Assembly (NCBI RefSeq): GCF_008704425.1
Contig: NZ_CP023696.1
Span: forward strand, 792,501 to 856,500
Reading direction: 5' to 3'
Source of the DNA: Streptomyces fradiae ATCC 10745 = DSM 40063
GTDB lineage: Bacteria > Actinomycetota > Actinomycetes > Streptomycetales > Streptomycetaceae
Length of the DNA stretch: 64,000 nucleotides
Shown here: positions 26,249 through 34,567 of the stretch, piece by piece
How the letters are laid out: each line of letters opens with the position of its first letter
Position numbering within the stretch: position 1 is the first letter of the stretch
Notes under the pieces: generated by a model
The model's input: the letters and a program-made list of their open reading frames with translations, nothing else
The model's database searches: none
What the model was told of the DNA's origin: nothing
Made by a program: the position numbers and the translations under genes

Positions 26249-27111
26249 CGGACCGGGCGTTCGTCGTCGTACGGGCCGGGGCGCTGACCACGGTGCAGGA
26301 CCGGGGCCGGTCCGGGCACGCGCACATGGGGGTGCCCCGGTCGGGGGCGCTCGACCCGGACGCGGCCGCGCTGGCCAACCGGCTGGTCGGCAACGGCGTG
26401 GAGGCGGCCGTGCTGGAGACGACGCTCGCCGGATGCGCGGTGCGGCCGCGGTGCGCGGTGACGGTGGCGGTGGGCGGGGCGCCGTGCCGGGTTTCCGTGG
26501 ACGGGCGGCCCGTGGCGTGGGGCGCGGCGGTGCGGGTCGAGGCGGGCGCCGTGCTGGAGGTGGGCGGGGCGGAGCGGGGCGTCCGCTCGTACGTGGCGTT
26601 CGCGGGCGGTGTGGCAGCGGGCCCGGTGCTGGGCAGCCGCTCCACGGACCTGCTGTCCGGGCTGGGGCCCGCGCCGCTCGCGGACGGCATGGTGCTGCCG
26701 CTCGGGGCGGCGCCGCCGCCGGGCACCGCCCGGTACGAGGTGGCGCCGTGGCGGGGCGTGCCCGAGGAGGTCGTGCTGCGGGTGCGGCTGGGGCCGCGGG
26801 ACGACTGGTTCACCGCCGGGGCGCTGCGGACGTTCGGCACGGGGGCGTACCGGGTGTCGTCGGCGTCCAACCGGGTGGGGCTGCGGCTGGAGGGGCCGCC
26901 GCTGGAGCGGGCCCGTGCGGGCGAGCTGCCCAGTGAGGGCATGGTGCTGGGGGCGGTGCAGGTGCCGCCCGACGGACGGCCGGTGGTCTTCCTGGCGGAC
27001 CACCCGACGACCGGCGGGTACCCGGTGGTGGGCGTGGTCCGCGAGGCGGACCTGGCGGTGGCGGCGCAGGCGGCACCGGGGACGCGGGTGCGGTTCGTGC
27101 GGGTGGGGTGA
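26245..27111 (+). CDS. pxpC: 5-oxoprolinase subunit C (KipA/biotin-dependent carboxyltransferase-like)
   Basis: 288 residues. Seen: the opening FVVVRAGALTTVQDRGRSGHAHMGVP, SGALDPDAAALANRLVGN, SYVAFAGGV, STDLLSGLGP, SSASNRVGLRLEGPPL and a closing LADHPTTGGYPVVGVV, all standard in the KipA/AHS2 family. GTG 26245 overlaps the pxpB stop as GTGA. Last gene of the operon; a 534-base repetitive gap follows. Confidence 0.94.
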   Translation: MTDRAFVVVRAGALTTVQDRGRSGHAHMGVPRSGALDPDAAALANRLVGNGVEAAVLETTLAGCAVRPRCAVTVAVGGAPCRVSVDGRPVAWGAAVRVEAGAVLEVGGAERGVRSYVAFAGGVAAGPVLGSRSTDLLSGLGPAPLADGMVLPLGAAPPPGTARYEVAPWRGVPEEVVLRVRLGPRDDWFTAGALRTFGTGAYRVSSASNRVGLRLEGPPLERARAGELPSEGMVLGAVQVPPDGRPVVFLADHPTTGGYPVVGVVREADLAVAAQAAPGTRVRFVRVG

Positions 27112-27645
27112 GCATGGACGGCCGGTACCGCAGGGAGGGGCGGGGGCCGGGCCGGTCGGGCCTGAGCCGATCGGACGGCCGCCGGTCCGCCGAGGCGGGG
27201 CGGCTCCGGCCCGGTGAGCGCCGGAGCCGAGCGAAGCCCGGCCGCCCGGCGGCCCGGCCGCCCGGCGGCCTGCGCGCCGGACGCCGGTGCGGCACCGGCC
27301 TCCTTTGAACCGTTCCGGGCCGAGCCGGGCCGAGCTCGGGCCGAGCCGAGCCGGACCGAGCCGGACCGAGCCGGACCGAGCCGAGCCGGACCATTGGCCC
27401 GGCGATCGGCCGGGGCCGAGCCAAGGCGGTCGGGGCCGGGCCGGGGACCCGGCCGTCGGGGCAGCCGCGCCCGCGGACCCGGCCGTCGGCGTGGTGGGGC
27501 GGGGGACGGGCCCCGGCCGGGGAGCCGGCCGTCGGGCGGTGCGGCGGGGCGGGCGGGGCCGGGCTCCGGCGGGGGGGGGGGGGGCAGCCGAGCCCGCGGA
27601 CCCGGCCGCCGGGCGGTGCGGCGGGGCCGGACCCCGCCCGGCGGG
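27112..27645. repeat. Low-complexity intergenic tract with 10-bp tandem units and a G14 run
   Basis: A 534-base gap between convergent genes. CCGGACCGAG occurs three times in a row at 27351-27380 within a CCGAG/CCGGG-rich stretch (27317-27392). GGACCCGGCCGTCGG-like units recur near 27445, 27477 and 27600. A run of 14 G lies at 27571-27584. I see no credible gene here. Confidence 0.6.
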
Positions 27646-29064
27646 TCAGGTGGACGGGCTGTCGGGGCCCATCCGGCTGCGCACGGCGGTCTGCACCTCG
27701 TCCTCCTCCACCGGGTCGGCCGCGAGCCTGCGCAGCCGGTCGGCGACCCGTACGTCCCCGGTCTCGGCGTGCCGGGCGGCGATCTCCCGCGTCGTCTCCT
27801 CGCAGTCCCAGAGGCACTCGACGGCGAAGCCCGTCGGGAAGGTCGGGTCGGTCGCGGCGAGGGCGCGCGCCGTGCGGCCCCGCAGCTCCGAGGAGGCGGT
27901 CTCGCGGTAGACGTGCCGCAGCACGGGGGCGGCGCAGGCGATGCCGAGCCGGCCGGCGCCGTCGACGAGCGGGTACAGCGACCGCGCGTCCGGGCCGTCC
28001 GTCCGCACCGCCTGCCGCAGCGCCCCGAGGACCAGCGGGGCGTCCTGCGCGGCGCCGCGCGAGGCCAGGACCCCGCCGGCGGAGGTGCCGAGCGCGTCCG
28101 GCCGGTGCACCCAGCCCCGGGCGCGGTCGACGGCCGCGTCGCCGCACATGCGCTCGAAGGCGGCGACGGCCGCCTCGGCGACGGTGGCGGACGGACTGCT
28201 CGCGGCCGCCTCGATCAGGTCGAGGACGGCGGGGTCGCGCCCCTCCGCCAGGTAGTGCAGGGCAGCGCAGCGGGCACCGTCCGAGCCGGTGCGGGCGGCC
28301 TCCAGGATCAGCTCGCGGTCGTCCGGCCCGGCGACGGCGGTGAGGCACCGGGCGGCCGGCACGTGCAGGACGCTGCCGCGCTCCAGCCCCTGCTGGGCCC
28401 AGTCGAAGACGGCCTGCACGCTCCACCCCGGCCGCGGCCCCGCCGGCCGCATCTGCCGCTGCCAGCGGTCGAAGGAGCCCTGCTCGCGAGCGGCGCGCAC
28501 CCGGCCGCCCACGGCGTCGCGCGGGTCCTCGCCCCACAGCCGCCAGGGGCGCGGCTCGAACGCGTCGCGCACGGCGGCGGCCAGCGCGGCGTCGCCCTCC
28601 GGGTCCGCCGGGAAGCGGGCCAGGACGGCGTCGGCGAGGCCGCGCAGCGCGGCGTCGTCGTCGCGCAGGGCCAGTTCGTCGAGGGCCCATGCCCAGTTGC
28701 TGCCGGTCGCAGCATAGCGGCGCAGCAGCAGCAGCGCGTCGCGGCGGCCGTACGAGGCGAGGTGTCCGAGGACGGACAGCGCGAGCCCGGTCCGGCACTC
28801 CTCGGTGTCCAGGTGGTCGTCCGCGCCGAAGAGGTGGCCCTCGACGGCGTCGAGGCCGCCGTGCAGGTCCAGGTAGAGGCGCGCGTAGTAGAGGGAGCGG
28901 TTCTCGACCTGCCAGTCCCGGCGGGGGTCGTGGAGGACGCAGTGGTCGAGGGCGGCCAGTGCCTCGGCGCGTGGCGCGGCCAGCGCGTGCAGCGTGCCGT
29001 CGCCCCTGCCCCTCTGCAGCAGGCCGAGCAGGGTGCCGCTCGGCGCTATGACGGGTTCGAACAT
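27646..29064 (-). CDS. HEAT-repeat-like conserved protein
   Basis: 472 residues, soluble, mostly short helix pairs of HEAT or armadillo type (ALHYLAEGRDPAVLDLIEAAA, TVAEAAVAAFERMCG, ELRGRTARALAATDP). An N-terminal part contains FEPVIAPSGTLLGLLQRGRGDG and WQVENRSLYYARLYLDL. No catalytic motif seen, so a scaffold role is likely; partners are unknown. ATG 29064. It lies 275 bases downstream of the ankyrin gene on the same strand. Present as an unnamed conserved protein in Streptomyces as far as I recall. Confidence 0.82.
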   Translation of the reverse strand: MFEPVIAPSGTLLGLLQRGRGDGTLHALAAPRAEALAALDHCVLHDPRRDWQVENRSLYYARLYLDLHGGLDAVEGHLFGADDHLDTEECRTGLALSVLGHLASYGRRDALLLLRRYAATGSNWAWALDELALRDDDAALRGLADAVLARFPADPEGDAALAAAVRDAFEPRPWRLWGEDPRDAVGGRVRAAREQGSFDRWQRQMRPAGPRPGWSVQAVFDWAQQGLERGSVLHVPAARCLTAVAGPDDRELILEAARTGSDGARCAALHYLAEGRDPAVLDLIEAAASSPSATVAEAAVAAFERMCGDAAVDRARGWVHRPDALGTSAGGVLASRGAAQDAPLVLGALRQAVRTDGPDARSLYPLVDGAGRLGIACAAPVLRHVYRETASSELRGRTARALAATDPTFPTGFAVECLWDCEETTREIAARHAETGDVRVADRLRRLAADPVEEDEVQTAVRSRMGPDSPST

Positions 29065-29339
29065 GGAAAACGCCTCACATCAAGCTGTCGACTGGGCGGG
29101 CGCGGTCGGGTGTCCCGGAAGGACCGGGTGCGGGGACCGCCCGGTGATCGCTAGGCCGCGCGGTGCCATCGGAAACCGCCCGTCGTCCTGTGCTCAATGT
29201 CGACCATCTTCCTCTGCCTCTGCCTTCTCGTCGGTGGCCCCCTGTGGGCCCGTCGTCATGATGACCCAGCGTTTTCGCCGCCGCGACCACATTTACGGCA
29301 CGGTGTCCGTCTGGGGTTCGCCGCCCGTTACCAGGCCGT

Positions 29340-29732
29340 TCACCGCGTCCCGAAGAGCTCCAGGAGCTCCGTCCTCCCGAACATGCGGGCCGTGTCCAGG
29401 GCTGACGGAGTGCCGGCCTCCGGATCGGCGCCGCCGTCGAGCAGGGCGCGGACGACGGCGTCCTCGCCCTTGAAGACGGCACCGGCCAGGGGGGTCTGGC
29501 CGCGGTCGTTGACGGCGTCGGGGTCGGCCCCGCGCGCGAGGAGGGCCGCCACGGTCGAGGCGTGGCCGTGGTAGGCGGCGAGCATCACGAGGGTGTCGCC
29601 CTTGTCGTTGCCGAGGTTCGCGGGGGCTCCCGCGTCCACGTAGGCGGCCAGGGTGTCGGTGTCGCCGCGCCGCGCGAGGTCGAAGATCCTCGACGCGAGG
29701 TCGACGACCTCGGGGTCCGGGGTCTCGCTCAT
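29340..29732 (-). CDS. Ankyrin repeat protein
   Basis: 130 residues made of about three ankyrin repeats: DTLVMLAAYHGHASTVAALLARGADPD, then QTPLAGAVFKGEDAVVRALLDGGADPE, then a degenerate last repeat (SALDTARMFGRTELLELFG). The first repeat is preceded by DLARRGDTDTLAAYVDAGAP. Cytoplasmic protein-binding module with unknown partner. In related genomes such small ankyrin proteins sometimes sit beside a catalase; none is here. Confidence 0.9.
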   Translation of the reverse strand: MSETPDPEVVDLASRIFDLARRGDTDTLAAYVDAGAPANLGNDKGDTLVMLAAYHGHASTVAALLARGADPDAVNDRGQTPLAGAVFKGEDAVVRALLDGGADPEAGTPSALDTARMFGRTELLELFGTR

Positions 29733-29864
29733 CGGGTCGCCCTTCCTGCCGTTCGCGCTCCGTTGCCGTGCGTACGGCGAGGTCAGCCGTACGAGTGAAC
29801 CGACAGGGTACTGCCCCGCCCGGTCGGTGTCCGCTGTCCGCCGACCAAGTGAAAAGGGAGCTTA

Positions 29865-29894
29865 TTCACTCGAATGCACCTTTTGTCATATAGA
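29865..29894 (+). promoter_or_regulatory. Probable smeA-sffA promoter
   Basis: TTCACT (29865-29870), an 18-base spacer, then TATAGA (29889-29894), about 60 bases before smeA in a strikingly AT-rich patch. An inverted copy of the -35 box (AGTGAA, 29849-29854) lies just upstream, giving a possible regulator site. The operon is known in S. coelicolor to be switched on during sporulation. Confidence 0.5.
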
Positions 29895-29954
29895 TCCTTG
29901 CCGTGAGCTTGGAATGACTCATGGTGACTGTCCCCTCAACCAGGAGAAACCGTC

Positions 29955-30149
29955 ATGATCCTGTCCATCTCAGGCGTGGTTCTGCTCGGCATCATCGTCT
30001 TCCTCTTCTTCAAGAAGGACGGGCTCAAGGCGTCCCACGCCCTCGTCTGCGCGCTGTTCGGCTTCTACCTCGCGGGCACCGCCATCGCTCCGAGCATCAC
30101 GGCGGGCGGGCAGAGCCTCGCCGGCCTCCTCGGCGGCATCAACTTCTGA
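29955..30149 (+). CDS. smeA: Small sporulation membrane protein SmeA
   Basis: 64 residues with two hydrophobic segments (about 3-20, SISGVVLLGIIVFLFF, and 30-50, LVCALFGFYLAGTAIAP) joined by a short basic KKDGLK loop. In S. coelicolor SmeA is a small membrane protein that sits at sporulation septa and recruits the FtsK-like SffA. The size, two-TM layout and direct position before an FtsK-like gene fit this. ATG 29955 has AGGAGA seven bases upstream. The 86-base gap to sffA lacks a clear promoter. Confidence 0.85.
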   Translation: MILSISGVVLLGIIVFLFFKKDGLKASHALVCALFGFYLAGTAIAPSITAGGQSLAGLLGGINF

Positions 30150-30235
30150 CGCCGCCAGGCACCGGCGGCCCCCGCGGCCCCGCGAACCCGGACCCCGCGA
30201 CCCCGCGGCTTCCACGATCACGATCAGGAGACGAC

Positions 30236-31828
30236 GTGGCACGGCGACCACTCCCCCGCATTCTGAGCAGCGGCAGCGCGTCGATCGCCCGCAGCCGAGA
30301 GATCGCGCGCTCGGCCGCCGACGGCGCCACGGACGTCCTGCACCCGCTGATCACGGTCTCGCGGGGGCTGCGGAAGCTTGCGGCGGCCGGGCGCGCCCGC
30401 TGGGCGGCCACCCCCAAGGAGCGGCGCGGTCCCACGCTGTTCCTGGCCGCCGCGTGCGTCCTGGGGGTCGTCCTGCTGCCGTACGGGCCGCTGCTGGCGC
30501 TCGTGTCGGTGATGGGCGCGGCGGCGTGGAAGGGACGCGAGCGCCCCGCGCCCCGGCCGGGGCCCGACGAGACCGGCAAGGAACGGCTGCGGGTGCTGTA
30601 CGAGGCGCTGGTGCCGCACTTCTCCGCGCCCGGCGACCCCGACCCGCTCTTCGCCCACGGCGGCGACTGGACCCGCGCCTTCGGCGACCACACGTTCGAC
30701 GCGGACGGCAGGCCGGTCCGGCTCCGCGTCGCGTACCCGGCGTACTTCCCGGACGGCGACCCGGCCGCGCGGGCCCGGATCGAGCGGCTGCTGCACGCCA
30801 AGTCGGGCCGGGGCCGCGAGTACCGCTTCGACTGGGACGAGGAGGGCAACCGGCTGCTGATGACCGTGCCGCCGCCGCTCGCGCCGCCGGTGGCCGCGCA
30901 GCGGTTCGTGACGGTGCCCGGGGAGACGGTGCTCGGCTTCACGGACGCCGACGCCGTGCGGCGGACGGTTCCGGTCCGGGACGGCGACACGGTGCGGGAC
31001 GCCCCCGCCGTGGTGTGGCGCACGGGGCCGCGCTCGACGGAGCCGCACCTGATGGTGGTGGGCCAGCCCGGCGGCGGGGTGAGCACCCTGCTGCGATCCG
31101 TGGCGCTCCAGGCCCTCGCCCACGACGCGGAGGTGCTCGTCCTGGAGGGGTTCGGGACGGGAGAGTACGCCTGCCTGGCGGGCCGCGCGGGTGTGCTGGG
31201 CGTCGAGTGCGGGCCGACCGGCGCGCTGGACGCCCTGGAGTGGGCCGCGCACGAGACGGAGCGGCGCCTGGCCGCCGCCCACGAGGCCCGGCGGGCGGGC
31301 GGGGCGGCGCCGCCGGAGACGCGCAGGCCGCTGTGGATCCTCCTGGACCGGCCGACGGTCCTGGCCGACCTGGCCGCCGCCGAGGGGCGCACGGGCCCGC
31401 ACGAGCTGCTCCAGGTGCCGCTGCGGCACGGGAGGGCGGCGTGCGTGACGGTGGTGCTGGCCGAGCAGTTCGACACCGTCGACGCGCTGGGCGAGGGCGT
31501 GCGGGCCCATCTCCGGGCGCGCGTGGCGCTCGGCTCGGCCCCCGCCGGGCAGCTGGCCGCGGTCCTGGGCGCGCCGCCCCGCACGACGGCGCCGCCCGAG
31601 GTCCCGCCGGGCCGGGGATACGCGCGCCTGGGCACCGGCGAGGTCCTGCGCGTCCAGGTCCCGGCCACGCCCGACCCGTACGACGAGGCGGCCCCGGAGG
31701 CGCACCGCCGGGCGGTACTGGACCTGCTGCCGGAGCGGCTGGTGCGGGAGGGCGCCCCCGTGGCGGACCCGGCCACCGCGACGGAGGCCGCCTGCCCCGC
31801 CGACGGGACGGCGCCCGTGCCGAACTGA
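30236..31828 (+). CDS. sffA: SpoIIIE/FtsK-like septal protein SffA, degenerate ATP site
   Basis: 530 residues. Order seen: a basic N-terminus, one or two membrane segments near 65-98 (LFLAAACVLGVVLLPYGPLLALVSV), an alpha/beta region, then an FtsK-like P-loop domain. In S. coelicolor SffA is targeted to sporulation septa by SmeA and helps chromosome segregation into spores. The Walker A position reads GQPGGGVSTLL near residue 275: the essential lysine is Val. The Walker B position reads LWILLDRP. Translocase ATPase activity is therefore doubtful. GTG 30236 has AGGAG five bases upstream. A hairpin follows at 31873. Confidence 0.85.
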   Translation: MARRPLPRILSSGSASIARSREIARSAADGATDVLHPLITVSRGLRKLAAAGRARWAATPKERRGPTLFLAAACVLGVVLLPYGPLLALVSVMGAAAWKGRERPAPRPGPDETGKERLRVLYEALVPHFSAPGDPDPLFAHGGDWTRAFGDHTFDADGRPVRLRVAYPAYFPDGDPAARARIERLLHAKSGRGREYRFDWDEEGNRLLMTVPPPLAPPVAAQRFVTVPGETVLGFTDADAVRRTVPVRDGDTVRDAPAVVWRTGPRSTEPHLMVVGQPGGGVSTLLRSVALQALAHDAEVLVLEGFGTGEYACLAGRAGVLGVECGPTGALDALEWAAHETERRLAAAHEARRAGGAAPPETRRPLWILLDRPTVLADLAAAEGRTGPHELLQVPLRHGRAACVTVVLAEQFDTVDALGEGVRAHLRARVALGSAPAGQLAAVLGAPPRTTAPPEVPPGRGYARLGTGEVLRVQVPATPDPYDEAAPEAHRRAVLDLLPERLVREGAPVADPATATEAACPADGTAPVPN

Positions 31829-31872
31829 CCGGCGGCGCCGCCTCCGGGGCGTCCACGGCGGGGCGCCCACCT

Positions 31873-31895
31873 CGGGGCGCCCCGAAGGCGCCCCG
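31873..31895. terminator. Hairpin after sffA
   Basis: A 9-bp perfect stem (CGGGGCGCC with GGCGCCCCG) around CCGAA, 44 bases after the sffA stop. No U-tract. It separates sffA from the convergent MocR gene. Confidence 0.6.
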
Positions 31896-31952
31896 GCCCC
31901 GCCCGTCCGCGCCCCGTCGGGCACCGCCCCGTCACGCCCCGCGATACCGGGT

Positions 31953-31982
31953 GCACCACCCCGCACCACCCCGCACCACCCC
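31953..31982. repeat. Three tandem copies of GCACCACCCC
   Basis: Perfect 10-bp unit repeated three times without spacer in the 242-base gap between convergent sffA and the MocR gene. Non-coding; likely slippage-prone. Confidence 0.8.
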
Positions 31983-32070
31983 GCCCCGTCCCGTCAGGCG
32001 CGCCCACCCGCCCCCTACGGCTCCGCCCCGGCGGACCGCGCCACGTCCTGCCCCGCCCCGCCCCGCGCCG

Positions 32071-33576
32071 TCAGGCGACGAACGTCCGGGGCTCCTCCGC
32101 CACCGGCCCGCCTGCCGCCCCCGACCGGACCATGCGGGCGGCGGCGGCCAGCCGGACCGCAGCCTCGTCGGCGACCGCCCCGCCCACGGTGAACGGCAGC
32201 CGCACGTACCCCTCGAAGGCGCCGTCCACGCCGAAGCGGGGCCCCGACGGGACGCGCACACCGACCCGCTCCCCCGCCTCCGCCAGCCGCGAGCCGGACA
32301 GGCCGCCGGTGCGCACCCACAGCGTGAGCCCGCCGCGCGGCACCTCGAACTCCCAGCCCGGCAGTTCGCGCCGGACGGCCGCGACCAGCGCGTCCCGGTT
32401 CTCGCGGGCCTGGGCGCGCCGCAGGGCGACCGCCGCCTCCCAGCCGTCGCCGCCCATCAGCCAGTTGACGGCCAGCTGCTCCAGGACGGGCGTACCCAGG
32501 TCGGCGTAGGCGCGGGCGGCTACGAGCGAGCGGATGACGTCCGGCGCGGCGCGCACCCAGCCGATCCGCATGCCCGCCCAGAACGCCTTGCTGGCCGATC
32601 CGACCGTCAGCACCGTGCTGCCCGCCGGGTCGAAGGCGCAGACGGGGCGCGGCATCCGGGCGCCGTCCTCCAGGGACAGCTCCGACATGGTCTCGTCGAC
32701 CACCAGGACGGTGCCCGCCGACCGGGCCGCGTCGACCAGGGCGCGGCGCTGCTCCTCGTCGGCGAGGGCGCCGGTCGGGTTGTGGAAGTCGGCCACGACG
32801 TACGCCAGCCGCGGCGCGGCGTCCCGCAGCACCTGCCGCCAGCGGGGCAGGTCCCAGCCGGTGAGCCCCTCCGCCATGGCGACCGGCACCAGCCGGGCCC
32901 CGGCCTCCCGCATGAGCTGGAGGATGTTGGCGTACGACGGGGACTCCACCGCGATCCGCTCGCCCCGCCCGGCGAACAGGTGGCAGATGGCGTCGATGGC
33001 GCCCATCGCCCCGGTCGTCACCATGATCTGCTCGGGCATCGTGGGGATGCCGCGCGCGGTGTACCGGTCGGCGAGGGTGCGCCGCAGCGCGGGCAGGCCC
33101 GCCGGGTAGTCGCCGTGGGTGTGCGCGTAGGGCGGCAGTTCCTCCAGGGCGCCCTGGAAGCCGCGGCTCAGCCACGGCTCGGGCGCGGGGAGCGCCGCGC
33201 AGCCGAGGTCGATCATCGAGCCGAGCGACTCGGGCGGCAGCGGTTCGAGGCCGCGGGCGGGCAGCGGGTTGCCGGCGGGCACCGTCGTCCAGCTCCCGGC
33301 GCCGCGCCGGGACTCCAGGAAGCCCTCCGCGCGCAGCGCCTCGTAGGCAGCGGCGACCGTGGTGCGGCTCACCGAGAGCGCGAGGGCCAGCTCGCGCTCG
33401 GCGGGCAGCCGGGCGGCGACGGGCACGCGGCCCTCCAGGACGAGGAGGCGGATCCCGTCCGCCAGCGCGCGGTACGCGGCGGGCCGGCGCGTACCGGGGC
33501 CGGCGGGCCGGGGCTGCTGGGCGGTCAGCTGGCGGGCGAGCTGGGCGGGCCCCACCGCCGAAGTCCACTGGGCCAT
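32071..33576 (-). CDS. MocR-type GntR regulator (winged helix fused to aminotransferase-like domain)
   Basis: 501 residues. N-terminal GntR winged helix (LPAERELALALSVSRTTVAAAYEALRAEGFL, about 45-80) joined by a linker to a fold-type I PLP domain with the Schiff-base lysine in VLTVGSASKAF near residue 330, and DFHNPTGALADEEQRRAL. MocR proteins use PLP or an amino compound as effector and usually regulate a divergent neighbour, here the YczE gene. ATG 33576 is the start, with GAGGAAGG upstream; the longer in-frame form from 33630 would run through the operator. A role in vitamin B6 or amino-compound transport is inference. Confidence 0.92.
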   Translation of the reverse strand: MAQWTSAVGPAQLARQLTAQQPRPAGPGTRRPAAYRALADGIRLLVLEGRVPVAARLPAERELALALSVSRTTVAAAYEALRAEGFLESRRGAGSWTTVPAGNPLPARGLEPLPPESLGSMIDLGCAALPAPEPWLSRGFQGALEELPPYAHTHGDYPAGLPALRRTLADRYTARGIPTMPEQIMVTTGAMGAIDAICHLFAGRGERIAVESPSYANILQLMREAGARLVPVAMAEGLTGWDLPRWRQVLRDAAPRLAYVVADFHNPTGALADEEQRRALVDAARSAGTVLVVDETMSELSLEDGARMPRPVCAFDPAGSTVLTVGSASKAFWAGMRIGWVRAAPDVIRSLVAARAYADLGTPVLEQLAVNWLMGGDGWEAAVALRRAQARENRDALVAAVRRELPGWEFEVPRGGLTLWVRTGGLSGSRLAEAGERVGVRVPSGPRFGVDGAFEGYVRLPFTVGGAVADEAAVRLAAAARMVRSGAAGGPVAEEPRTFVA

Positions 33577-33605
33577 GACTTCAGTCCACCTTCCTCGGAT
33601 TGGCC

Positions 33606-33620
33606 ATGGATGACATCCAT
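33606..33620. promoter_or_regulatory. Candidate MocR operator
   Basis: ATGGATGACATCCAT is a perfect palindrome (7-bp arms, central A) 29 bases upstream of the MocR start, flanked by two direct ATTGGC copies (33599-33604, 33619-33624). AGTCCACC is also duplicated at 33583-33590 and 33647-33654. MocR proteins commonly bind direct repeats, so both elements are candidates. Confidence 0.55.
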
Positions 33621-33677
33621 TGGCACCCAAGAGAGTGTCACAGGCCAGTCCACCACACCACCACTCCGGGGGTCGCC

Positions 33678-34505
33678 TTGTCCCGATCGTCGTCCCAGGC
33701 CGCCGCCTCCCAGGCCGCCGCTCCCGCCGGGCGGGCTCCCCGCTCCGGCCGGGGCCGGGCGTCCCGGCCCCGCCGCGGCCGGGCGTCCCGGCGCATACCG
33801 CGCCGGCTCTCCCAGCTCGTCGCCGGCCTGCTGCTGTACGGCGCCAGTTCGGCGCTGCTGGTCCGCAGCGGCCTCGGCCTGGAGCCGTGGAACGTCCTCC
33901 ACCAGGGCCTGTCGAAGCTCACCGGCCTGTCGATCGGCACCGTCGTGACGATCATGGGCGGCGTGGTCCTGCTGCTGTGGATCCCGCTGCGCCAGAAGCC
34001 GGGCCTCGGCACCGTCGCGAACGTCCTGCTGATCGGCGCGGCCATGGACGCCACCCTCGCCGTGGTGCCGGACGCCGGGAACCCGGCGGCGCGCGTCGCC
34101 CTCATGATCGCCGGAGTCGTCCTCAACGGCCTGGCGACCGGCCTCTACATCGCCGCGCGCTTCGGCCCCGGTCCGCGCGACGGCCTCATGACGGGGCTGC
34201 ACCGGGTGACCGGGCGCTCGATCCGCCTGATCCGCACCCTGCTGGAGCTGGTCGTCGTCGCGACCGGCTTCCTCCTCGGCGGCTCCCTCGGGATCGGCAC
34301 GATCGTGTACGCCCTGGCCATCGGACCGCTCGCCCAGCTGGCACTGCGGCTGTGCGCGATCCCCGGGGAACCCCCCGCCGACGCGGCCCCCGCCCCGGAC
34401 GCCTCCTCCGCCCCGGAACCCACCCCCACCCCAGGGCCCGCCCCCGCCCCGGCCGCCGGCGGCGCCCTCCCGGACGCGGTGCCCGGCGGCACCCCCGCCA
34501 CCTAG
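33678..34505 (+). CDS. YczE/YitT-family membrane protein
   Basis: About 275 residues, four to five membrane segments after a basic N-terminus: LSQLVAGLLLYGASSALLV, TVVTIMGGVVLLLWIPL, VALMIAGVVLNGLATGLYI and LLELVVVATGFLLGG. The family motif LGLEPWNVLHQGLSKLTGLSIG and GPGPRDGLMTGLHR are both present. The tail is Pro/Ala-rich. The TTG at 33678 is chosen because an upstream ATG (33606) lies inside the palindromic operator; GGGGG is the only ribosome-site candidate, so the start is soft. Divergent pairing with a MocR regulator recurs in bacteria; substrate unknown. Confidence 0.82.
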   Translation: MSRSSSQAAASQAAAPAGRAPRSGRGRASRPRRGRASRRIPRRLSQLVAGLLLYGASSALLVRSGLGLEPWNVLHQGLSKLTGLSIGTVVTIMGGVVLLLWIPLRQKPGLGTVANVLLIGAAMDATLAVVPDAGNPAARVALMIAGVVLNGLATGLYIAARFGPGPRDGLMTGLHRVTGRSIRLIRTLLELVVVATGFLLGGSLGIGTIVYALAIGPLAQLALRLCAIPGEPPADAAPAPDASSAPEPTPTPGPAPAPAAGGALPDAVPGGTPAT

Positions 34506-34567
34506 GGCCGGACCCCCCGCAACACCACCGCCACCCGGAAGTCACCGGATCGGGTGATACTTCCGCG

